Shown here: piece after piece, positions 50,001 to 55,176 of the stretch | How positions within the stretch are numbered: position 1 is the first letter of the stretch | Layout of the letters: every line of letters begins with the position of its first letter | Origin: Thiomicrospira sp. ALE5 | GTDB lineage: Bacteria > Pseudomonadota > Gammaproteobacteria > Thiomicrospirales > Thiomicrospiraceae | Assembly: GCF_900112445.1 (NCBI RefSeq) | Contig: NZ_FOYY01000004.1 | Span: 248,001 to 312,000, forward strand | Direction of reading: 5' to 3' | Length of the DNA: 64,000 nt | Made by a program: the position numbers and the translations under genes | The notes under the pieces: model-generated | Seen by the model: only the letters and a program-made list of their open reading frames with translations | What the model was told of the DNA's origin: nothing | Databases searched by the model: none

Positions 50001-53000
50001 CCCAAGCGAGCCCGACGTGCCGTCATCCCCGACCTGCAGCGTCCCTGCGTTGATGGTCGTGGTGCCCGTATAGGTGTTGTCGCCCGTCAGGGTGAGCGTT
50101 CCACCGCCTTGCTTGGTCAGGTTGCCAGAGCCGGAGATGACCTGACCCAAAGCCAGATTGTTTGAGCGATTGACGATGAGGTTGCCGTTATTCGTGATCG
50201 CGCTCGACGAAGACAGCGAACCACTATTACCTCCACTACCCAATTGCAGCGTGGCACCGCTGGCGATCGTGGTCGTACCCGTGTAGGTGTTGTTTCCGGT
50301 CAAGATCGTCGTGCCCGTGCCTTCACGAGTGAATGCGAGTTGGCCATCGCCATCCTGAATCACACCAGAGAATGTGGCCGTATTGCTACCACCCACTGTC
50401 AGGGTTTTGAGTCCATTTATCTCCGTAGTAATCGTGCCAGCACCCGTAATCGAATCAACCTGAACCGCGTCACTCTCAATGTTCCACAAGGCACCAGAAT
50501 CAACATTCACGCTAAGCTGATTGTGCAAATCAGCTCCCGGAGCCAGTGACAGCTTACCGGAATTGATATTCAATGTACCCGAATGGGTATTCGTACCTCG
50601 GAGCACAAGCGTGCCGCTACCTGTTTTATTGAGGGTTCCGCCGTTTGAGATTGCGCCCTGAATATCCACTGTTCCAGACGGGGTATCCAGTGTCCCTGAA
50701 TTTGATACATTGATATTGGCCCAAACACTTGCACCATCTTCGAGCCTCAAGGTACCGCTTGTTGTGGCATCCCCGAGATCGATATTGGCCATTCTTCCGG
50801 ATTCTGCGATTTCGCCAACAACAGATAATGTGGCACCATCTCTGATGCGGATTCGACCCTGTCTATTGCTACCTTGGAGCGGACCGAAACCAAGGTTCGA
50901 CCAATTATCAAGTGTAATCGTTCCTGTACCACCGGAAATTTCTAAAACAGCGTCTGTATTATCCCAGGTGGTAATTCTGCCACGATAAGTGTAGTTTGAA
51001 TTACCCGGATTTATTATCAGGGTATTGCCGTCGGTTAGACTGGCCAGACTCATTTCAGTTTGGGGGTTGCTAAGTGCACCATTGCGTAACTCAATGGTGC
51101 CCGCGACGCTGCTTGTCATTTCTAACTGTGAATTATTACTCGTGCCATACAGTTGCACGCCCGAACCATCGAAGACTTGGGTGCCCGTGCCCTGCCGGAT
51201 GATTTGTGCACCGCCATTAAAGGTACCGCTAAAAACGCGCTCCCCCGTTGAGTGCCATATATCACCTAGCCACAGATCGGTATCATTGGCCATAGTGACA
51301 GTGCCACTGCCTTCTAATGAACCAATACGCGCGCGGTCGTTAGCCAATAGCTCAGCGTCGCTCCAGAGCGAAACGTTTGCACCCGAGAGGTTCCAATTTC
51401 TAACCTCGAAGGTACCTTGTCGAACTTCGATATTGACCCTTCCCTGGGTTCCGCTTGCAAGTCCACTTTGATCTTCCATAAAAAGAACCGAGCCGAAACC
51501 ATTCTGATTTACAATGACATTCGCAGGTGAAGTGCCGGAATCCGGCCCCCGGATTTGCATGTCGCGAAATAGAGACGGAAGTTCCCCGTTTGAGTCCATA
51601 TACAGGGTTGCGCCGGATGACATCCTCAATGTAGGGTCGATGAGACCCGCTGTAAGTTGCCCTACCACCCGCATACTCCCTGTAGTCAAATAGATATCAC
51701 CTTGGCCGAAAAGTCGCCTGATTCCTCCTTGTTCGGGCAAAGTAAATTGGGCGTTACTAAGTCCCGAAAATCGAACTTCGTCACCTTGCCCTACGTTAAT
51801 ACTGCCATAAAAGGAAGTATTTTGATTGCGCCGCCACCAGACCGTGGCCTTGCTAGCACCTTCAGATCTAACTGCACGTAATTGGACTCTATTTCCGTTA
51901 TCCTCGAGGTCCAGTAAGGTCCCTCCTTCGTAGGCCAGCACACCACTGACAGATTCTAGCCCGCCTACCGAGTTATTTGAGTTACCTAAGCGAATAGCGC
52001 CATCACCCGACTTACGTACCGTGCCTGGTCCATTAACCAAAAGATTACTTAGCTCTCCTAAATCCGCTAAAATAGGGGAACCATTTGAGCTGTAGGATTC
52101 TTTTTCATTGCTCAAACGAAAATCAACGACTGAATCAGCGTTTTCCAGAATGACTTCTGCATTCCCGGTATTGCCTGACCAAGACTGATCACCCGCTATA
52201 GTAGAAAAGGAAACACCGCTATCCAGAATAACACCACCTTCGTTTTTGGTGCCCGCATTCAAAATCAGTTCCCCAGCGACATTGAATGTGCCACCCAGAT
52301 AAATAGTGTGTGCAGCTCGAAATTCCAGTGTTCTGTGGCTCGGAACGTTAATAGCCTCCTGATTGCTGATATAAATGTGCCCATTCCCTGGATTATCCAT
52401 ATAGGAAGAATTATCGGTAAGAATGATCAAGTCGTTATTTTGGAGCGAAGTATTGATAAAGGACTTTCTGATATATGGAGTCCAAGAAGAGTCTTGCGAA
52501 TTCGCACTCCAAAAACTTCCGCTTCGGTCAACTCTTGAAGACTGATTATCTCCAAAGTCGTCCGAGACAATATTAAGATCCGGTGGATCGAGTAACCAGA
52601 CACCCACATCGCCATTTGGAGCATAAGTGGACACTGCGGCATAGTTGATATCTAGGTATTTGCCGGAAGTCTCGATCTGACCACCGTGGCCGCTTTCAGG
52701 GCCACCTTTGGCATATAGCGTACCGTCCACAATGGTTTGAGATTCGGGGTGATCAATATCACTCCAAACCACCACCGTGCCGCCGTCGCCATTCTCGGTC
52801 GCACTCGCATCAAGTACCGCATCGGGACCGACATAGGCACGGCGCGCTTCGGACACAGCGTCGGGGTCATCGAACACCCGGCGCTCAACATTCTCCCCGC
52901 CCTGCCAGTCGCCGCCGACTAATACCGCACCACCGCCATGGGCGCCGCTAGCATTCAAGTGTGCATCGCCATCAACCATGACAGTATCTGCCGTGGCTAT

Positions 53001-53966
53001 GATCTTGCCGCCCTCACCCTGCTCCGGGGCACTTACATTCATCGTGCCACTAATATTCATTTCGCCAGCATCGGCATCGCCGATAAGCCAAATTTCACCG
53101 TTTTTGCCACTGGCAAGCGTTTGCGCTTCAGTCACACCGGTGTGGTTAATTACACTACTGGTTAGATCACCTGCCGCTTTCGCGGTTAACAAGATCAACC
53201 CACCGTCAGCGCGTATAGCACCACCTTGTTCGATATAGGTTTCTAACGTCGACTCTTCTACTTCTATCTTAACTGGGCCACCAAGATCCAGCATGACACG
53301 ACTACCCGCACCCATCAGGACTGAGCCCTCGTTGGCTGTGATCGAGCCAGTATTGATAATTTCAGCGGCAATCATGGCAACATAGCCACCATCAGCCGCT
53401 TTAATATTACCCTTATTGATAACGGCATTGGTGCTTTCACCACTAAAGGTGAAATTTCCATTCATAAAGTCGTCGGTAGAAATATCCAAAGTAGATGCGA
53501 CCAATGCACCCACATCTACTTGTGCGGTGGAGCTGAACAACACACCGTTGGGGTTCACTAGAAAGACTTGACCATTAGAGGTCAGCGCACCGCGAATATT
53601 GGAAACTTGATCACCTGTGACGCGATTTAGAGCAGCAGATGAAGCACTAGGTTGAACAAATTCAACACGGTTACCTTTACCAATTGAGAAGCTCTGCCAA
53701 TCGATTGCCGCTTTGTCAGAAGTTTGATGAATGGTCATATTTTGACCTGATGAAGAGATCGATGCCGCACCACCCACAACTTGACCACCCGTGGGCAATT
53801 CAGATGCCATTAACTGCGAACTCACCAGAATAAGACTACCAACTACCACTGAAGCTGGGCGTGCTAAGCGTTTCGTTTTTTGCTTGCTTCGATTCGGACC
53901 AATCTCACTAGCAACTTGCCAAACGCCTTTCACTGCATTCCAAACGGTACGGTATATTTTATTCAT
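38061..53966 (-). CDS. Giant two-partner-secretion exoprotein (filamentous haemagglutinin/adhesin type, YDG-repeat)
   Basis: This 5301-residue TpsA is the largest gene in the window. It opens with an extended signal peptide (ESPR: MNKIYRTVWNAVKGVWQVAS) and a signal core near residues 37-54. The TPS secretion domain follows, with the NPNG motif at residues 138-141. Beta-strand repeats with GNNTYTGTTT-type motifs (autotransporter-associated repeats) fill about residues 700-3280. They form three large modules, each closing with YTGSI, FRYNS and YAVYRE-like words and one YDG-like unit (near residues 1605, 2505 and 3295). Two modules carry a WFDPENW segment. About 20 tandem YDG units, each near 91 residues, run from about 3295 to 5060, then an MBG-like unit and a tail ending in IRLPE. 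It is expected to form a long surface fibre. It is the first gene of the operon. Confidence 0.93.
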   Translation of the reverse strand: MNKIYRTVWNAVKGVWQVASEIGPNRSKQKTKRLARPASVVVGSLILVSSQLMASELPTGGQVVGGAASISSSGQNMTIHQTSDKAAIDWQSFSIGKGNRVEFVQPSASSAALNRVTGDQVSNIRGALTSNGQVFLVNPNGVLFSSTAQVDVGALVASTLDISTDDFMNGNFTFSGESTNAVINKGNIKAADGGYVAMIAAEIINTGSITANEGSVLMGAGSRVMLDLGGPVKIEVEESTLETYIEQGGAIRADGGLILLTAKAAGDLTSSVINHTGVTEAQTLASGKNGEIWLIGDADAGEMNISGTMNVSAPEQGEGGKIIATADTVMVDGDAHLNASGAHGGGAVLVGGDWQGGENVERRVFDDPDAVSEARRAYVGPDAVLDASATENGDGGTVVVWSDIDHPESQTIVDGTLYAKGGPESGHGGQIETSGKYLDINYAAVSTYAPNGDVGVWLLDPPDLNIVSDDFGDNQSSRVDRSGSFWSANSQDSSWTPYIRKSFINTSLQNNDLIILTDNSSYMDNPGNGHIYISNQEAINVPSHRTLEFRAAHTIYLGGTFNVAGELILNAGTKNEGGVILDSGVSFSTIAGDQSWSGNTGNAEVILENADSVVDFRLSNEKESYSSNGSPILADLGELSNLLVNGPGTVRKSGDGAIRLGNSNNSVGGLESVSGVLAYEGGTLLDLEDNGNRVQLRAVRSEGASKATVWWRRNQNTSFYGSINVGQGDEVRFSGLSNAQFTLPEQGGIRRLFGQGDIYLTTGSMRVVGQLTAGLIDPTLRMSSGATLYMDSNGELPSLFRDMQIRGPDSGTSPANVIVNQNGFGSVLFMEDQSGLASGTQGRVNIEVRQGTFEVRNWNLSGANVSLWSDAELLANDRARIGSLEGSGTVTMANDTDLWLGDIWHSTGERVFSGTFNGGAQIIRQGTGTQVFDGSGVQLYGTSNNSQLEMTSSVAGTIELRNGALSNPQTEMSLASLTDGNTLIINPGNSNYTYRGRITTWDNTDAVLEISGGTGTITLDNWSNLGFGPLQGSNRQGRIRIRDGATLSVVGEIAESGRMANIDLGDATTSGTLRLEDGASVWANINVSNSGTLDTPSGTVDIQGAISNGGTLNKTGSGTLVLRGTNTHSGTLNINSGKLSLAPGADLHNQLSVNVDSGALWNIESDAVQVDSITGAGTITTEINGLKTLTVGGSNTATFSGVIQDGDGQLAFTREGTGTTILTGNNTYTGTTTIASGATLQLGSGGNSGSLSSSSAITNNGNLIVNRSNNLALGQVISGSGNLTKQGGGTLTLTGDNTYTGTTTINAGTLQVGDDGTSGSLGSGAVTNSATLRFNVSDNRSIANQIIANNNSTLTNAGSGVLTLGNLRLSSGARATLGAEPSRTLAVTGTTIQGAGFNLAGGGQFLLGSDTSRIGMGEVRVQNNSDVTWWASGNTVLGASSAGNLWVDSAGSLTVNSAISATGPVRLASGATGLGDLNVNANLSTSSTLAGEGNPAENSALVLIAGRQAAAGTSAGGDIKLGSSVNISVGSGGRGVLYTGSIDGSTRVADSAQDANDGLLRWGERRFRYNSDETTSNFDTTTAALETGLYAVYREEILINTPPEPSKEYDGEAYDGGQSLLDSLAELLEHGDEFSGTPTFQLTNGVEGVLTGGEAINAGDYVITVNDLESDLGYTMPAGGTLTGKLNIDPRVLGLSGSRLYDGTTEVSHEVLKLTRLVGDQALNFTGSGTVADKNVGEAKVLTATGLSLADGENGGLASNYTFEGGEYRVDILRLPSATWVGGSSNQWFDPENWAVTGDLSQTGVVPDLANVANAVIPTGAEVSFDPNQTSGNAEDGIVQIDTLQASGVGLDISNNGHLQIANSSVLGWLGGIDGTLEQKDGWLTLDTNNPGIFSGVIAGSGGIRIEADQHFAGNNTFTGGVQLVDGVLTLGSTGALSTTGTIDFAGGTLQHTENNTMDYSDRFSTAANQQYRIDTNGENVTWATALTSTGGTLTTLGGGDLYLTGANTFGGATVVESGRLIVSGAGALATESIELKSGTTLRYETGGELASSITGSGAFEMEGAPEASLRLSGSNSYSGGTTVDGGSLVAAHSNALGTGAVDVASGATLGLSGGIDIANSINLNGGGVTGTAALWNVDGENSVGGVVSLETDASIGSADGRLVLTGEMDTRPDGDRRGLAITGSGTVRLGPDPLTLLNLSSSPESTLELLADIFTDNSGNQGQINLVGHLVTLNDLSLFITGLLGNARITLGSVKAHGDLDLVATEFVLDGELDVTGHRLSIEERGTNPNFGWDLNISDAVLADELVLRLLGDVELTNSENRIGVLAGTMRSLDLVNAEALSVGVAPGTQGIGVRASGGTIRIETLEGDLTVANPIQILGNPSADGDDVTLIAGGGYLAGDATGGNVIISGNGSFNLDPNGRVTIYTGSINDSIGVAETADNAGDGLIPWASRRFRYNSTIDEHNFDLTLSEGEGAGTGLYAIYREAPVVTVTGQDVTKTYDNNPFDASDSGAYSIDWSDLRNGDMPSDFNEEVAVKEGGEAFGAVDVGDYAIELEGLTNGLGYLVAYDDGTLSIEQLQSATWEGGDSGDWFDPENWGPTGGTTTGTVPTGANVGEVVIPEGVTITFNGDDDGTPRDTVFLDRILGSGGTVTMTNNAHLELGGDSVLGTLNGESDTQLGLMGDPMWLSLEEGGNFAGDIYGTGGIINYGDLTLSGTNTFTGGTQLNDGVLTLGSEGALGSKGTLDMNGGWLKHTEHNSEDYSDRFSTGPNQQYNLDLNGQEITWASPLSSEGGTLTISGDNNSTLILTADNDYDGGTTIQSGTLQVGDGTNTTGSLGSGPIVNDGALVFNLGEGGSTSVPGSISGSGEFTQAGPGTVVLSGNNTFTGPLNLNGGMLVAGHANALGDSEDEVEVQEGASLGLQGGINLSRDLKLNGTGADGQGALNNLEGNNTLSGNIALGDGEVLISQSSGELLLAGTIDPNPETDLQFQSSGRISVTDALDVKSLSFDGAGGQLRLSDDATVETDMSFGSGTTLVTVGDRTLTSNGQGKLDLRSVIASGDLTLDGFGDVNLQGHLNAGTHSVTIAAHNSVSDDDGEGLITAQTLVLDSQAADVDYDLGRGSTGTGHNVGILDATSPTHALGDFTFVNNGPLTLAGLNIAGDGDIATLDGNLTLSGTIDAVDAEDKDLVFSAGRNAEAGDTAGGNIVIAEGTEITLANEARMIFYTGSIAGSTGLVETGEGAADGLVVWGSGRFRYNSTETDTNFTAVLPSSGYAVVYREQPVITGGGDDIVKTYDGKGFDSAEYASSFDGLVLGDDVEHLTGLDAKDDVKNVRRDADGNVIAYQLLDEVGSDLGYAIEVNGSTLTINPAELTLSVTADDKTYDGTTTAIFSDESLAGLVGDEALQIDAIEGDFASRNVARDAEGNVIAQDVTISEVALSDDATSGGLVGNYNLTLPEGLTATISPLDIELGDLGVASRQYDGTHDAQLSFTDNLIEGDDVSFTYSAEFTDKNVGTHGVTVNGFEISGEDAGNYSFSPDTDSISGNITQRVLTLSGSRVYDGTDNAYFEELVFANLVEGEGLTLNGVGTLADRHVARENGEIVAKALTGLGDSENGGLSLVDGENGLASNYMLAIDASEHSLTVTPATITAVTGIAADDRQYDGTTAATLDASGAEFVGRFEVDSLDVGAAELSGVFADANVQRDGVGEVAAQEVGITGIALSGDDAGNYVLAEGANTATTTATITPRELDITGTRVYDATLEVDAGVLDLGNLVDGEALDLEGSAQMADRHVARDAEGNIIAKDLVDVDGLMLADVVNGLAGNYTLSGGSHQVTITPYTLEVTGLTAENRVYDGTTDATLSGTGSVAEFDGDNVSLVDGTARFADRHVARDEDGNVISQAVTLDGFTLDGDHAGNYNLVAPGDLTAMITPRALATVTGIAAADREYDATTAATLLFDAADFSAVSGDEANTGLVDGDALTVAAAEGVFDSADVARDGNNDVIAQGVSITAIQLGGADAGNYVLLDDTASTSATITPRTVTLNFERIYDAGTTVDASALVGIDNLIAGESLGLSGAGSLADRHVARDGEGNVVARVLDDLGTLALGDATEGLAGNYQLDAGVANHHVTVTPASITSVGGITAEDRQYDGTTGNVTLDFGSVSFDGRLGEDDVSVASANGVFDNPNAGIRDIAISEITLGGDDAGNYTLLDTSATTQAEILQRVINLIGSRTYDATTDVAADIFSLDNLVDGEALTLSGSGTVDSKDVSAGTQTVARGDLALGDGANGLASNYTLSDGTHEASFTPFAVEVSGIEAESRAYDGTTEAGLTGTAGVTALGSDALTVEGTGVGQFADRNVGDDKPVTVTGFTLGGADADNYVLIQPQGLTANITPLTITAVDGITADNRQYDGSTLATLNFGGATFTGKVEGDNLTVSDAQGEFEDANVGTNITVNITGIVIGGEDAGNYLLTEDLTSETTADINARVVALIGERVYDQTTGAAAEIFTISNLVEGEALGLSGAGVLDSKNAGDRTLVSLGDLELQDGDSGLASNYRLTGGPNNQVTITPKELTGITGITANNKSYDGTTNASLNLGDASIEGMLDGDNLTLTGANGQFEDTNVGTDKTVTIDGFTFGGFDASNYTLPEGYIATTTADILAAALQLIYTGVDRQYDGTTAAQVDVTVQGLAEGETVDVLRTAAFNQANVGDNLTVDITDVSLSGQFAGNYVLSSDTGTTTASITPRILTISGMTAENREYDGTTDATLNGGSLVGLVGNETLTFDGHTGQFADPNAGVDKPVSITDLTLEDGENGGLASNYAVDLPELTATINPRQISLVTDASGKVQGLIAYNKVYDGTTVAFVEANFDNLIGTETLNLEANFSDRNAGIGKTVTLTGDLADGSGLASNYVLDGSYNLSSLTADITPRDLVLSGFEADDKVYDRSTTATGRFDDDRIGGDDLTIDFVANFYNWNAGTGKTVTFNGFTLDGDDAGNYSLITSTGTAQADILQKMLMLELSADGQSITKVYDGTEQFLVEPKLVSLGGVIIGDTVTLGSGSVTGYADPNAGTNKLVTVNGYALEDDDAGNYMLVSEGVTISDAMIMPRPVTVTADAQEKLQGEHDPTLTYTTGCGDLSDDCGLVNGESLSGNLIRDLGESAGSYAIRQGTVDEENNPNYNITYEGADLTITAVVTGGGSETVPGLPDPGLPSIEDQQLNRAINDAINNNNVGTMTPLNQNPLTISLGLSVVSSGGATASLTSGGVELVDASEETIDELTEGSAASQQDVNTRVLVIDGGIRLPE
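38860..44110 (-). repeat. Tandem array of about 20 YDG-domain coding units
   Basis: The coding word for Tyr-Asp-Gly/Ala followed by Thr recurs at about 44087, 43808, 43519, 43280, 42978, 42690, 42403, 42120, 41818, 41519, 41264, 41001, 40738, 40481, 40211, 39945, 39690, 39398, 39139 and 38880. The mean pitch is about 274 bases. Each unit runs from a YDGT turn through a DAGNY-type segment to a TITP-type strand. The units are diverged in DNA sequence, so this is an old expansion, although neighbouring pairs remain similar enough to recombine. Confidence 0.88.
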
Positions 53967-53994
53967 AGTAGTATCTCTTATAGATGCGAGTCTA

Positions 53995-54022
53995 AATATA
54001 ATGTTTGCGTGTAAGACAACAA
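53995..54022 (-). promoter_or_regulatory. Possible sigma70 promoter of the tpsA operon
   Basis: On the minus strand TTGTTG (54017-54022), a 16-base spacer and TATATT (53995-54000) precede the tpsA ATG by about 28 bases. The match is moderate. The surrounding gap (53967-54228) is AT-rich and holds no other element I can name. No strong Shine-Dalgarno is seen; AAGAGA lies about nine bases before the ATG. Confidence 0.35.
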
Positions 54023-54228
54023 ACTTAATTCTTTATTAGCTTGAAGCGACCTTTCAGTACACACAGTTGTATATATTCAAGATTAACAAAAGATGTTTTA
54101 TTCATTTCTGATAATTTCTGACAAAAATAAACTTTATTCTCGCCTGAATCTCTATTACTGTAAAAGCATTAAAGAAACAATGCTTACAAAAAATACATTT
54201 ACTTCGTACCTGGGAAGGTTAGATTAAA

Positions 54229-54416
54229 CTAAAGGGTATGGTGGTCGATTTGCACCAGGTTGTGTATTGAATCGAGGAACAGTCGGCATAATATTAAATA
54301 ACGCTTTTGGCGAAGTTAGGATGAATCAACTTATGGGCTTTTGAAAAGTTCCATTTTCCTTCACAAATCGCACTGAAGATTAAAATTAATTAAAAGATTT
54401 TTAAAAAATCTTCCAT
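54229..54416 (-). pseudogene. Internally deleted remnant of an AAA-ATPase/PD-(D/E)XK family gene
   Basis: Only the two ends of a second copy of the 33362-34951 gene survive. At the 5' end an ATG at 54416 opens MEDFLKNL, matching MEDTLKKL of the intact copy, then runs into a stop after a few codons. At the 3' end the frame reads HNLVQIDHHTL and a TAG at 54229, matching RNLVQMDWQSF and stop. About 1.4 kb of the middle is missing. The leader before the ATG is also shared. The homology is visible directly; the deletion is inferred. Confidence 0.75.
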
Positions 54417-54467
54417 TGCAAGTGTCCCTATAAAGCGAAGATTACTCTAATACCTTAACACAATGCC
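54417..54467 (-). repeat. Duplicated leader of the decayed AAA-ATPase-like gene
   Basis: This segment matches 34952-35002 at GCAAGTGTCC, ATAAAGCGAAG and TAACACAATGCC, with the same 40-base distance between the start codon and the last block. It ends just before the response-regulator stop codon. Confidence 0.7.
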
Positions 54468-54474
54468 AATTATG

Positions 54475-55176
54475 CTATACCTGCCAAACATAACCTAAGC
54501 CATGAACGGTTTCTAATGGTAAGGCATGTTGAGCCGCTGCATCGACTTTGCTCCGAATACGATAGATTGCCGAGTCAAGGGCTTTGGGATCATAAGCATC
54601 GTAATTTTTATTTAATGCATTGATTAACATCTCTTTCGATACTAGGCTACCAGCATGGTCAATTAACAGCGCGACCATAATTGCTTCTCGTGCTGTCAAG
54701 GTGATCTGAATGCCCGCAGGACAAATCAGTTGACTACTTACCAAAGACCACTTCATCTGTGCTGACAGGTTTTCATCTGTGGCATGACTTTGCTTAGTGC
54801 GTTCATAGTGCTCTAAAATCGCTAACAATTCATCTAGATCAACTGGCTTAGGCAGGTAGTAATCGACATCCTTTTTAAACCCAGCAACCCGATCCTTAAC
54901 ACGACCCAACGCACTCATAATGAGCAGCAGGCCTGCATGATGATCTTTAATTTCATTGACCACCTCAAGTGCGTCGCCATCGGGCAATAAACGGTCAAAT
55001 AACACCGCATCGAAGGATTGCTCCTTAATCAATGCTAAACTATCTTTAATTTCGAACGAAATTTGCACAGCATAGCCGCGTTTAATTAAAAACCGTTGCA
55101 GCTGGTAAGCCAAATCTTCTTCATCTTCAATAAGCAATAGTGTTAATTTTGAGGCGGGCGAATCTTGCAACTTCAT
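54475..55176 (-). CDS. OmpR-family response regulator
   Basis: This 233-residue DNA-binding response regulator has an N-terminal receiver domain with LLLIEDEEDLAYQ (acidic pocket). The probable phospho-acceptor is Asp61 in FDRLLPDGDAL, and the conserved Lys110 lies in YYLPKPVD. A winged-helix DNA-binding domain occupies residues 135-233, with LTAREAIMVALLIDHAGSLVSKE and a closing VHGLGYVWQV. It starts back to back with the sensor kinase gene and points toward the tpsA operon 509 bases away. Control of that operon is a guess from position only. Confidence 0.9.
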   Translation of the reverse strand: MKLQDSPASKLTLLLIEDEEDLAYQLQRFLIKRGYAVQISFEIKDSLALIKEQSFDAVLFDRLLPDGDALEVVNEIKDHHAGLLLIMSALGRVKDRVAGFKKDVDYYLPKPVDLDELLAILEHYERTKQSHATDENLSAQMKWSLVSSQLICPAGIQITLTAREAIMVALLIDHAGSLVSKEMLINALNKNYDAYDPKALDSAIYRIRSKVDAAAQHALPLETVHGLGYVWQV

